Below are positions 26,772 through 35,961 of a stretch of 64,000 nucleotides of DNA, piece after piece (position 1 is the stretch's first letter; each line of letters starts with the position of its first letter). Source of the DNA: Sphingopyxis sp. HIX. GTDB lineage: Bacteria > Pseudomonadota > Alphaproteobacteria > Sphingomonadales > Sphingomonadaceae. The translations under genes were made by a program, and so were the position numbers. The stretch spans positions 1-64,000 of the forward strand of contig NZ_LNSB01000015.1 in NCBI RefSeq assembly GCF_001468285.1, written 5' to 3'. Below the pieces are notes generated by a model that did not search any database, was not told the DNA's origin, and saw only the letters and a program-made list of their open reading frames with translations.

Positions 26772-28226
26772 ATGACGCAACATGATTATACAGACATTGG
26801 ATTGTTCATTGCCGGCGCGTGGATCGATCCAGGAGAACGTGAGGCACAGCCAGTCATCAATCCGGCCACGGCACAGCAGATTGGCCTGATGGCGATGGCA
26901 ACATTGGAAGATCTTGAGGCATCGGTTCGATCCGCCCAGGCGGCTTTTGATGATTGGAAGCAACGTTCGCCGCTCGATCGGAGCGCCATCTTGCGGCGGT
27001 TCGCGGACCTGCTTCGTGAGAACGAAGAATCAATTGCTACGGCCATTACCTTGGATGAAGGGAAGCCGCTGGCTGAAGCGCGCGTTGAAGTACGGGCCTC
27101 GGCCGATCATGTCGATTGGCATGCCGAGGAAGGGCGCCGCATCTATGGCCGAGTGATTCCTTCGCGCTCTCCCACTGTACAACAGCTGGTCCTGCGTGAA
27201 CCAGTGGGGGTATGCTTGGCGATTACGCCCTGGAATTTTCCACTGAGTCAGGCGGTACGTAAGGTCGCGGCCGCGTTAGCTTGCGGTTGCACGATGATCC
27301 TGAAAGGCCCTGCAGAAGCTCCGTCCGCATGTTTGGCCATCGCCCGTTACCTTCAAGAAGCTGGGCTGCCCGATGGGTGCCTCAATCTTGTGTGGGGCAA
27401 TGCGGCGATGATTTCAGAAACGTTGGTGGCCCATCCTGACGTCCGCAAAATTACTTTCACCGGATCGGTTGAAGTCGGCAAGAATCTTGCTGAACTCGCG
27501 GGTCGCCACATGAAGCGCACCACAATGGAACTTGGCGGTCATGCGCCGGTCCTGGTTTTCGACGATGCCGACGCAGAGGGCGCTGCCCTGGCATTGGCTA
27601 GCAACAAGCTGCGAAACGCCGGACAAGTCTGTATTTCACCGACCAGGTTCTTCGTGCAAGCGGGCGTCCACCAACGCTTTGTCGACGCGTTGGTTGACGT
27701 CTTCGCGAGTGTCAAGGTAGGCGATGGGCTCGAGGCGGATGTTCAAATGGGACCGCTGTGCCACGCAAGGCGGATTACGGAAATGGAGCGGCTTGTTGAG
27801 GACGCGCGCGCTGGCGGAGCCGCAGTCCTGGCTGGTGGCGCACGACAGGGAAATGCGGGCTATTTTTTCGCACCGACCATCGTCGATACCATGGGTGATC
27901 GCATCGCACTGATGCGGGATGAACCATTCGGGCCAATTGCCGTTGTTTCGCGCTTTGGTGATATGAGCGATGCTATCGATCGGGCAAACACATTGCCGTT
28001 CGGCTTGGCTTCCTATGTCTTTACCAGTTCGCTTGAGCGGGCCGATCGTGCCGCCGCCGCCCTCCAGGCCGGCATGGTCAGCATCAATCACTTTGGACTG
28101 GCATTACCTGAAACCCCGTTCGGAGGAGTCCGTGACAGCGGCTACGGCACGGAAGGCGGTAGCGAAACCTTTGACGGCTACCTCAACACGAAATTTGTTT
28201 CGCGATTTGCAGGCGTTTGCGCATGA
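26772..28226 (+). CDS. NAD(P)-dependent aldehyde dehydrogenase (succinate-semialdehyde type)
   Basis: 484 residues from the ATG at 26772 (MTQHDYTDIGLFIAGAW). Visible are ITPWNFPLSQAVRKVAAALA, KITFTGSVEVGKNL, the catalytic Glu in MELGGHAPVLV, the nucleophilic Cys in NAGQVCISPTRF and the C-terminal PFGGVRDSGYGTEGG. It is similar to semialdehyde dehydrogenases. In context it would oxidise an omega-oxo acid to a dicarboxylic acid. It is the first gene of the plus-strand half of the cluster, divergent from IclR. Confidence 0.93.
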   Translation: MTQHDYTDIGLFIAGAWIDPGEREAQPVINPATAQQIGLMAMATLEDLEASVRSAQAAFDDWKQRSPLDRSAILRRFADLLRENEESIATAITLDEGKPLAEARVEVRASADHVDWHAEEGRRIYGRVIPSRSPTVQQLVLREPVGVCLAITPWNFPLSQAVRKVAAALACGCTMILKGPAEAPSACLAIARYLQEAGLPDGCLNLVWGNAAMISETLVAHPDVRKITFTGSVEVGKNLAELAGRHMKRTTMELGGHAPVLVFDDADAEGAALALASNKLRNAGQVCISPTRFFVQAGVHQRFVDALVDVFASVKVGDGLEADVQMGPLCHARRITEMERLVEDARAGGAAVLAGGARQGNAGYFFAPTIVDTMGDRIALMRDEPFGPIAVVSRFGDMSDAIDRANTLPFGLASYVFTSSLERADRAAAALQAGMVSINHFGLALPETPFGGVRDSGYGTEGGSETFDGYLNTKFVSRFAGVCA

Positions 28227-28583
28227 GCGATGTCATGATGGTGCGGATCGAACGCCGCGATCGTACTGCACCCGATCATCGACAATCCCTGGGAATCCTC
28301 GACATGCGAGGGTCCTCTACACGAAATGTTGGCAATGCAGCAAAGGGACTTGCCCGGTCCGATGTGCGCTATGGCCTTGGTTGCGACGTGTGTTGGCGTC
28401 GGCGGACAGAGCGTTTGCTCCTAATGTGACAGCAATAAACGACAACGGAACGCGCAGGGAAATTCAAGACGTCCTCACCAGCGCAACCTAGCGTCTCCTC
28501 CTGATCACGCCTCACATCTGTCTGCCTCATGCGACGGGCAGCGGTGGAGTACGGCGTTCGCAAGAATTTGGATGGAGAGGAAA
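28227..28583. other. intergenic stretch, nothing recognised
   Basis: About 357 bases between the aldehyde dehydrogenase and the esterase gene. Short frames are present but none has a plausible product. It may hold a promoter for the esterase-BVMO-ADH operon; no clear boxes are seen. Confidence 0.4.
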
Positions 28584-29486
28584 ATGGCAGAAAATCGGGA
28601 AGCAGATTTCCTGCGCGAGCTGTACCAGGATTGGAGCGACCGAATGGTCGCTGATCCTGAAATGTCCATCGCAGGGCTGCGCAGTATGTTCGACGAGTGG
28701 GGCAAGCCCGCACGCGAGCCGGAAGGGGTAAGCTACAAGTCAGATGAAATTGGCGGTGTTCCAGGCATATGGGCATTCCCGCGAGATGCAGATCTCTCTC
28801 GCGTCATACTCTACACCCACGGCGGAGGTTTCGCGGTCGGTTCAGCTGATAGCCATCGCAAGCTTGTGGGGCATCTTGCGAAAGCTCTGGGCGTATCAGC
28901 TTTCATCCTGGACTATCGACGATCGCCCGAATTTCCATTTCCGGCCCAGATCGAGGATGCGGTTGCGTCATATTTGGGCTTGATCGAAAGAGGCATAGAG
29001 CCCCGGCACATAACAAGTGCGGGTGACAGCGCCGGCGGCAATCTTGCCATTGCCATGGTTCTTCAACTTCGAGAACTTGGCGAGCAGCTTCCTGGAAGCC
29101 TCATCGCGTTTTCGCCCTGGCTGGACATGGCGTTGCGTGGTGCCACGCTGGAGACAAACGCCGCAACGGATGCTCTCGTTGGCAGGCCGATACTGGAAGG
29201 TATGATCGCCATGTTTCTTGGCGACGCGGCCAGTCCGCTAAATCCGCTGGCGAACCCGCTCGAGAACAGCTTTCGGCGATTCCCTCCATTGTACGTCAAT
29301 GCGGGCGGCGCCGAGACATTGCTAAGCGACGCCGAAGCCTTGTGCGAAAAGGCACGGAGCGAAGGCGTTTCAGTCGCGTTCTCGGTCGTCCCTGGCATGC
29401 AGCATGTCTTTCCAGCTCTCGCCGGTCGAGCCGCTGAAGCTGACGAGGAACTGCTCAAGATCGCCGCTTGGTATCACTCACTTTGA
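28584..29486 (+). CDS. alpha/beta hydrolase of the HSL (GDXG) family, putative lactone/ester hydrolase
   Basis: 300 residues from the ATG at 28584 (MAENREADFL), chosen because GGAGAGG lies just before it; an ATG 12 bases upstream includes that site. It has the HSL oxyanion motif YTHGGGFAVGS, the nucleophile GDSAGGN, an Asp in the YVNAGGAETLLSDAEAL region and a catalytic His in PGMQHVFP. Hydrolases of this family open the lactone made by Baeyer-Villiger enzymes (as ChnC does), and the BVMO gene follows 62 bases later, so that role is likely here. Confidence 0.9.
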   Translation: MAENREADFLRELYQDWSDRMVADPEMSIAGLRSMFDEWGKPAREPEGVSYKSDEIGGVPGIWAFPRDADLSRVILYTHGGGFAVGSADSHRKLVGHLAKALGVSAFILDYRRSPEFPFPAQIEDAVASYLGLIERGIEPRHITSAGDSAGGNLAIAMVLQLRELGEQLPGSLIAFSPWLDMALRGATLETNAATDALVGRPILEGMIAMFLGDAASPLNPLANPLENSFRRFPPLYVNAGGAETLLSDAEALCEKARSEGVSVAFSVVPGMQHVFPALAGRAAEADEELLKIAAWYHSL

Positions 29487-29547
29487 CACGCGCGAAAATC
29501 CATTTCGCAGCAACGGTTTGTGCGGGAACCCCGCTCTGGAGAAAATA

Positions 29548-31185
29548 ATGATCAGCAATGTAACCGCGACAAAAACCCATGGTGCCGATTTCGACGCGAT
29601 TGTCATCGGCGGAGGCTTTGGAGGACTCTATGCGGTCCATAAGCTTCGCAATGAGCAGGGTCTTCACGTGAAGGCCTATGACAATGCGAGCGACGTCGGG
29701 GGAACCTGGCACTGGAATCGTTACCCCGGAGCCCTTTCCGATACGGAGAGCTTTTGTTACCGCTTTTCGTTTGACAAGGAACTTCTTGATCAAGGCAGCT
29801 GGCAGTCTCGATACCTTACGCAGCCCGAGATTCTCGAATATCTGAACGGCGTCGCTGACCGCTTTGATCTGCGCAGCAGCTATCAATTCAATACGAAAAT
29901 CGTGTCAACCCGCTTCGACGAGGCCACCGGCTTGTGGCACGTTTTGACAGATAAGGGGGAGTCGGCATCGGCGAAGTATCTGATCACCGGCCTGGGGCTG
30001 CTTTCGGCAATAAACAAGCCACGATTCGCCGGCATCGATGAATATCGCGGCGAAGTTTACCATACTGGCGCTTGGCCAGAAGGCGCCGATCTGAGCGGAA
30101 AGCGTGTCGGCATTATAGGAACCGGCTCTACAGGCGTTCAGGTCATCATCGCGCTTGCGCCCATTGTGCAGCATCTGGCCGTGTTTCAACGATCGGCCCA
30201 ATATGTGGTTCCTATTGGAAACTGGCCCGAAGACACCGAGACGATCGACAATTATAAGGCCAACTATGACGAAATCTGGAAACAGATTAAGCGTTCACAG
30301 GTTGCCTTTGGCTTCGCCGAGAGCACAACGTCAGGACTAGATGTCTCCGAAGCCGAACGAGACCGGGTATTCGAAGAAGCCTGGCAGCGAGGTGGCGGCT
30401 TCCGCTTCATGTTCGAGACATTCACCGATGTCGCAACCAGTCATGACGTAAACACGTCCGCTGCCAACTTCATCAAGCGGAAAATTGCCAGAATTGTGAA
30501 GGATCCGGACATTGCCCGGAAACTGATGCCTAGCGATCTTTATGCCAAACGCCCCCTGTGCGCAACGGACTACTACGGAGTCTATAATCGGAAGAACGTG
30601 TCGCTGGTAGACGTCAAGGAAGATCCGATCACCGAGTTCACGGCAAATGGCGTTAGCCTGGCCAGTGGTATCGAGCACGAACTTGACGTCGTGATTTTCG
30701 CCACGGGATTCGATGCGGTCGACGGGAACTATACGAAGATCGATATTCACGGGCGCGGCGGTGTAACCATTCGCGAAAAATGGGCCGATGGTCCCTTGGG
30801 GTATCTCGGAATGATGGAGGCCGACTTCCCGAACATGTTCATGATCCTCGGCCCGAATGGCCCATTCACAAACCTTCCGCCGAGTCTCGAAAGCCAGGTT
30901 GACTGGATTGCCGACGCGATCGCCACCATGGAAGCCGACGGCCGCTCCACGATCGAGCCGACACAGGCCGCCGAAGACGAGTGGGTAGAGACGTGCCGGA
31001 CAATTGCAAATATGACACTCTTCCCGAAAGCTGAATCGTGGATCTTCGGAGCTAATATTCCGGGAAAGAAAAACGCCGTGATGTTCTATCTCGGCGGCCT
31101 TGGAAATTACCGCGATGCGCTTCAGGCGGTGCGCGAGTCAGGATATGACTCAATGATTTTCGATCGCGAAGCAATTTTGACGTGA
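29548..31185 (+). CDS. FAD-dependent Baeyer-Villiger monooxygenase (cyclohexanone monooxygenase-like)
   Basis: 545 residues from the ATG at 29548 (MISNVTATKTHGADFDAIV), the usual type I BVMO length. It has two Rossmann motifs, GGGFGGLYAVHKL and GTGSTGVQVIIAL, and between them the BVMO fingerprint in the form YRGEVYHTGAWP, with Tyr replacing the usual first Phe. DVGGTWHWNRYPGALSD and VIFATGFDAVDGNY are also typical. It inserts oxygen beside a ketone using NADPH, giving an ester or lactone. It overlaps the next gene's GTG start. Confidence 0.94.
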   Translation: MISNVTATKTHGADFDAIVIGGGFGGLYAVHKLRNEQGLHVKAYDNASDVGGTWHWNRYPGALSDTESFCYRFSFDKELLDQGSWQSRYLTQPEILEYLNGVADRFDLRSSYQFNTKIVSTRFDEATGLWHVLTDKGESASAKYLITGLGLLSAINKPRFAGIDEYRGEVYHTGAWPEGADLSGKRVGIIGTGSTGVQVIIALAPIVQHLAVFQRSAQYVVPIGNWPEDTETIDNYKANYDEIWKQIKRSQVAFGFAESTTSGLDVSEAERDRVFEEAWQRGGGFRFMFETFTDVATSHDVNTSAANFIKRKIARIVKDPDIARKLMPSDLYAKRPLCATDYYGVYNRKNVSLVDVKEDPITEFTANGVSLASGIEHELDVVIFATGFDAVDGNYTKIDIHGRGGVTIREKWADGPLGYLGMMEADFPNMFMILGPNGPFTNLPPSLESQVDWIADAIATMEADGRSTIEPTQAAEDEWVETCRTIANMTLFPKAESWIFGANIPGKKNAVMFYLGGLGNYRDALQAVRESGYDSMIFDREAILT

Positions 31186-32417
31186 GTTCTGCGACGCGAC
31201 CGCTCGATGGATCGCTCGCCGCGCCAACTCGCAATGCGGCAGAAACGAGATTTGGGAGTCGCGAGACGCCGCTTGTTTTTCGTTCAGTGCCGACCCTCCA
31301 TGTCGAATGGGGCGTCCATCGCCGCTTGGGACAATTCTTTGCTGAGTGTTTTGCAGAGCGCCGCATCCTGATCGTTACGGACCATCATCTGCGCGCCGCT
31401 GGTATCCTGGATCCTGCTTTGGAATCGCTCGAAGGAGCCGGCTTCGCAATAACGGTTTTTGACGGCGTTGTTGCCGACCCACCCGAATCCGTGCTCGCCA
31501 ACGCTGTCCAGCTGGCGCGTGAGGCGGGCACGAATATCGTTCTTGGCCTGGGTGGCGGTTCATCGATGGATATTGCCAAGCTGGTTGCGGTCCTTGCTGT
31601 CTCAGAGCAACATCTGTCCGAACTCTACGGCATAGATCGCGTAAGGGGCAAAAGAGTGCCCCTGGTACAAATGCCAACTACCGCCGGCACAGGGTCCGAG
31701 GCAACGAACATATCGATCCTGACCACGGGGGAATCTTCGAAATCGGGAATTATAGCGCAGCAGCTATACGCCGATCGGGTCATCCTTGATGCGGAACTTG
31801 CCTGCGGTATGCCGCCGCTCCTCACTGCGGCAACAGGCATCGACGCGATCGTGCATGCCATCGAGGCATATACGAGCCAGAACCGCAAGAACCCCATGTC
31901 CGATATGTTTGCTCGCGAAGCCCTCCGGCTCATGACGGGCAACTTGATCACCGCTTGTCGCGTTGGTCATGACAGGGACGCGCGAGAAGCCATGATGCTT
32001 GGTGCAAATCTTGCGGGGCAGGCGTTTGCGAACGCGCCGGTCGCGGCGGTCCACGCGCTTGCTTATCCGCTCGGAGGACTTTTTCACATCGCACATGGGC
32101 TGTCCAACGCACTCATGCTGATGCCGGTACTTCGATTCAATATGGTAACAGCGGCGGCGCTGTACGCCGAACTTGGCGACGCGGTCTTGGGGCCTACGGC
32201 AGCACCGACTGTCGAGAGGGCTGAGGCGTTTGTGTCCTTCATTGGCCAGCTGCTCGTCGATTCCGGTTGCCCATTGCGGCTTCGGGACGTGGAAGTTCCT
32301 GAAAAGAGCCTGCCTTCGCTCGCGAGAGATGCGATGCTGCAGACCCGGCTTCTCGTCAACAATCCGAGAGCCATGACGGAACAAGACGCCCTGTCGCTAT
32401 ATCGAGAAGCCTACTGA
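31182..32417 (+). CDS. iron-containing alcohol dehydrogenase (second copy)
   Basis: 411 residues, starting at a GTG that overlaps the BVMO stop (GTGA). Motifs are GLGGGSSMDIAKLVAV, PTTAGTGSEAT, ILDAELACGMP, DAIVHAIEAYTSQNRKNP, VHALAYPLGG and HIAHGLSNAL, which include the iron ligands. It is paralogous to the enzyme at 23474-24628 but has a longer N-terminus. Its coupling to the BVMO suggests it either forms the ketone from an alcohol or oxidises the hydroxy acid after ring opening. Confidence 0.9.
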   Translation: MSSATRPLDGSLAAPTRNAAETRFGSRETPLVFRSVPTLHVEWGVHRRLGQFFAECFAERRILIVTDHHLRAAGILDPALESLEGAGFAITVFDGVVADPPESVLANAVQLAREAGTNIVLGLGGGSSMDIAKLVAVLAVSEQHLSELYGIDRVRGKRVPLVQMPTTAGTGSEATNISILTTGESSKSGIIAQQLYADRVILDAELACGMPPLLTAATGIDAIVHAIEAYTSQNRKNPMSDMFAREALRLMTGNLITACRVGHDRDAREAMMLGANLAGQAFANAPVAAVHALAYPLGGLFHIAHGLSNALMLMPVLRFNMVTAAALYAELGDAVLGPTAAPTVERAEAFVSFIGQLLVDSGCPLRLRDVEVPEKSLPSLARDAMLQTRLLVNNPRAMTEQDALSLYREAY

Positions 32418-32438
32418 GGCTACCGAGTTTTCTCCCGA

Positions 32439-32918
32439 ATGGTATTCCCGTTGAAGCGTCTTGCCCAAGGAGGCAGATTGGAAAAAGCGAAACTCCTGTC
32501 ACGCGGTGCTTACCCTCAATGGGCCAAGATTCAGACGCAATGGGCGGACAATGACGTCTATGGTCATGTCAACAACGCCGTGCACTATGGATGGTTTGAT
32601 ACTGCGATCAACAGCTGGCTGATCGGCAGCGGCCTGCTTCGTCTAAGTGGGGGCAAGCTGATCGGTCTGGTGGTCGAGACGGGATGTAGATATGCAGAAG
32701 CAGTCTGCTATCCCGAAGCCGTCGATGTGGGGTTTGGCGTAAGCCATTTGGGGCGAACAAGCGTGACGTATCGCGTTGGCATTTTCCGCGAGCTGAGCGT
32801 CCTTGCTGCCGCGGAAGGGCATTTCACCCATGTCATGGTAGATCGTAAGAGCCGCCGACCAGTCGTCTTGCCCGCGCGATGGCGAAAAGTCCTTGCGGCG
32901 CAGATGATCGAAACTTGA
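32439..32918 (+). CDS. hotdog-fold acyl-CoA thioesterase (4HBT)
   Basis: Up to 159 residues. The signature QWADNDVYGHVNNAVHYGWF is the 4HBT active-site loop. The ATG at 32439 has a weak ribosome site, whereas a TTG at 32478 is preceded by AAGGAGG, so the true protein may begin there (LEKAKLLSRG). It probably releases CoA from an intermediate of the pathway. It is on the same strand, 21 bases after the alcohol dehydrogenase, and is distinct from the thioesterase at 10814-11224. Confidence 0.87.
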   Translation: MVFPLKRLAQGGRLEKAKLLSRGAYPQWAKIQTQWADNDVYGHVNNAVHYGWFDTAINSWLIGSGLLRLSGGKLIGLVVETGCRYAEAVCYPEAVDVGFGVSHLGRTSVTYRVGIFRELSVLAAAEGHFTHVMVDRKSRRPVVLPARWRKVLAAQMIET

Positions 32919-33239
32919 TATCGCATGATGCTCGATCGTCGCTGATCGTGAGCTGACCGGGCGCCTCGGCCGTGGCTCTGCAAAGCGCCACGCTTTCCTA
33001 AAATCATCAGTGCGGCCCGGCAGGAATTTATAGCTGCTCTTGCGGCCGGAATGGCCGCGAAATCTTAGGCAATCCCGGTTGCCACCTCGCAGGATTGTTC
33101 AACCCATGCGAGCAAGGATTTTCAAGACTGCCGCCCCTCGATGGGCTCTACGCCTTGACGACAAACTAAGTCGGCATTCGCCTTTCCGCAAGCAGCGGGA
33201 GACGCGTGAAGAGCCGAACTTTGCAATCGAGGGAGAGAG
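32919..33239. other. intergenic stretch upstream of the TonB receptor
   Basis: About 320 bases without a gene, presumably carrying the receptor promoter. The only firm element is the ribosome binding site GAGGGAGAGAG directly before the start at 33240. Confidence 0.4.
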
Positions 33240-35804
33240 ATGATGAACCTGAAGGCAATTTCGCAGCTTCTATGTGGTTGCGCTTGGGGCATTGCGCTGT
33301 TGCCCGGGCAAGTGAACGCCCAGGCGATGGCGAGCAGCGCCGGCGACGTGATCGATCAAGCTTCAGAAGAAGGCCATGGCGACGAGATCATCGTTACCGC
33401 ACGGCAGAAGAACGAATCCCTGAAGGATGTTCCTGCGTCGGTCTATGTGCTCTCGACCGACACAATCGAAAATACCAAAGCTCGCGTAGCAGTCGATTTC
33501 GTGAGCTTGACTTCGGGTGTCACCATTCAAACCGCCACAACCGATCCATCGGACGTGTCCATCAACATCAGAGGTCTGAACAGCCCGCGCGACGCGGAAA
33601 ACAACATTGCGCTGGTGGTCGATGGCGTTCTCAAGACGAGCATTGCTTCAACTAATGAGCCTCAGGGTGCGCTGGCACAGGTCGAAATTCTCAAGGGGCC
33701 ACAGGGCGCTATCTACGGTCGGAACGCGTCGGCCGGCGCTATCGTCATTACGACAAAGAAGCCGACGCCGGATCTGTCTGGTCAGATCAAGGGCCGTGTC
33801 GCCAACGACAACACATATCTCGTCTCCGGGCTGCTAAGTGGCCCTGTCACAGATGGTGTCGGATTCGTGCTGAACGGCGAATGGACCAAGTCGGACGGAT
33901 ATTATCGCAACACCTTCGTAGGGTCGGATCTGCATCAGAGTGTGTACGGCTATCGCGGCAATCCGGCTTCAGTGGACAGCTATAACAAATTGAACATCTT
34001 TGGGCGCATCCTGATTGAGCCCTCGGATGACACCGAAATCGATCTCAAGGCCAATTACGGAAGAAGCCACGGCGGCGCACTGAGTTTCAACGCAGTCTTC
34101 CAGATCCCAACACTCGCGCAAGCGTTCAATGACCCGATTTTCAACGCGCCGGTGAGCAAGCACAAGTTCATATTCACGGACGACACCGAGGCTAAGCACT
34201 GGCAAAAAACATATGGGGCGTCGATGAGAATTCGGCAGGACCTGGATTTCGGCACATTGATCGGAGTCGTGGCCTACAACAACAACAGGAATGAATATAT
34301 TGCTGGAGGAACGAGCGGGGCGTTCGGTTTTTTCAACAACGAGCCCACCTGCATCCGCACCAGGCCAGCCACGGCAGGAGTAGTCAACCAGGCGCCATTT
34401 ACACAGTATAATGCTGCGTTCGGTTTCGCCATGCCCTACTCACCTTCCACCTGCGACGGTATCCAGGGCAATCGTCGCACGCAGAAAGATGTGGTTTCGG
34501 AAATCCGGCTCACTGGCGGCGAAGGCACCTCGTTGAACTGGCAACTGGGAGGTAGCTACATCTACATCGATCGACGGGTTTGCGTAAACCTTACTCTCGA
34601 CACGGGCCAGGGCGGGACGCGTCAGTGCTTCACGACGGACCCGCGATTCCCGACGGAGAATCTCACCGATGACAATTACCGGACCAATGTCTATGCCGTG
34701 TTTGCCGCAGCCGACTGGGACGCGACTGACAAACTTCGGCTGGGCGTCGCACTGCGCTACGATATCGAAGCGCGCGACCGCATCAATAATGTTCCGGTAA
34801 ATGCCCGCACGCGCTGGGTTGGCAATCCGCGTACGGGATATCCGATTGGTACGGCGACCACGCCGTCGAACTATTTCCTCAATCCAGGGCTCGACCCGGC
34901 CTATAACCCGTCGGGCGTGATTGCCCCGATTTCGGAAACGTTCAAGCAACTTCAACCGAAGATCACGATCACCTACAAGCCCAACAATGACCTCACGATT
35001 TTCGGAAACTGGGGCATGGGATTCAAGGCCGGTGGCTTCAATCCGGCCGGCACCGAGGCAATCATCAATGGCTACTTCAATCCGCCGCCGCCGACAGGCA
35101 TCAGTGCCGGAATCTCGGTTCCCGATCTCATCAAAAAGGAAACCAACAGCGCATTCGAACTTGGCGTTAAGGGGCGTGTTTTCGATGCGGTGAACTTCGA
35201 AGTGGCCGGTTTTCTCACCAACGTGAAAAACATGCAATTCTTTGAATTCTTCGTCGGCGACTTCGGTTTGCTGCGGAGCACCTCCAATATCGACAAGGTG
35301 CAGATCTACGGTATCGACGCTTCAATCGACTATAAGATATCGCCCGTCTTCAAGGTTTTCGTGAACGGAAACTACACCGAGAGCGAAATCAAAGCCAATA
35401 GCGGCCGTCCTTATACCGTCGGCAACAAATCTCCTGCGACGCCCGATTTCACGATCAACGGCGGCGTGCAGATGAATGCCCCGGTTTCCGACCGGGTCAA
35501 TCTGGTTAGCCGCATCGATTTCAGAGTTGTCGGTCCAACCCCGTTCCATACCGTTCAACGGAATACGACACCGACCATCTTCGGGTTGCCGGCAACCTAT
35601 GACAACTCGACGCGGGATACATTTGCGACCGTGAATGCAAGACTCGGTGTGGATGTTGGCAACTTCTCGATTTCTGCGTTCGCTACCAACCTGTTTAACA
35701 AGCACTATGTCGAGGACGTGGTGATCGCTCCGGAGTTCGGAGGCGACTTCATTGCAGGTGGCGCGCTCCGCCGGTTCGGCGTCGACGTCTCCTATAAGTT
35801 CTAG
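33240..35804 (+). CDS. TonB-dependent receptor (catabolic-cluster type)
   Basis: 854 residues. It has a signal peptide (MMNLKAISQLLCGCAWGIAL, cleavage near VNAQA), the TonB-box-like EIIVTARQKNESLKDVPASV, the plug domain with QVEILKGPQGAIYGRNASAG, and a barrel ending in GALRRFGVDVSYKF. This is the large sphingomonad receptor class found beside catabolic genes, rather than the siderophore class, so it probably imports the hydrophobic growth substrate of the cluster. Gene is intact. Confidence 0.93.
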   Translation: MMNLKAISQLLCGCAWGIALLPGQVNAQAMASSAGDVIDQASEEGHGDEIIVTARQKNESLKDVPASVYVLSTDTIENTKARVAVDFVSLTSGVTIQTATTDPSDVSINIRGLNSPRDAENNIALVVDGVLKTSIASTNEPQGALAQVEILKGPQGAIYGRNASAGAIVITTKKPTPDLSGQIKGRVANDNTYLVSGLLSGPVTDGVGFVLNGEWTKSDGYYRNTFVGSDLHQSVYGYRGNPASVDSYNKLNIFGRILIEPSDDTEIDLKANYGRSHGGALSFNAVFQIPTLAQAFNDPIFNAPVSKHKFIFTDDTEAKHWQKTYGASMRIRQDLDFGTLIGVVAYNNNRNEYIAGGTSGAFGFFNNEPTCIRTRPATAGVVNQAPFTQYNAAFGFAMPYSPSTCDGIQGNRRTQKDVVSEIRLTGGEGTSLNWQLGGSYIYIDRRVCVNLTLDTGQGGTRQCFTTDPRFPTENLTDDNYRTNVYAVFAAADWDATDKLRLGVALRYDIEARDRINNVPVNARTRWVGNPRTGYPIGTATTPSNYFLNPGLDPAYNPSGVIAPISETFKQLQPKITITYKPNNDLTIFGNWGMGFKAGGFNPAGTEAIINGYFNPPPPTGISAGISVPDLIKKETNSAFELGVKGRVFDAVNFEVAGFLTNVKNMQFFEFFVGDFGLLRSTSNIDKVQIYGIDASIDYKISPVFKVFVNGNYTESEIKANSGRPYTVGNKSPATPDFTINGGVQMNAPVSDRVNLVSRIDFRVVGPTPFHTVQRNTTPTIFGLPATYDNSTRDTFATVNARLGVDVGNFSISAFATNLFNKHYVEDVVIAPEFGGDFIAGGALRRFGVDVSYKF

Positions 35805-35961
35805 CTCGTTGGTCCGGTCCGGGATTCCCAAGCATCATTGCTGAGGATCCCGGGTCGCTAAATGCTCGGGAAGACCTGCAGACAGCCAGCGTCTTGCCCA
35901 CCCTGCACTGGTACCAACCGCGATTGGCAAGACAATATGTCATTGAAGGAATGGATCGATC

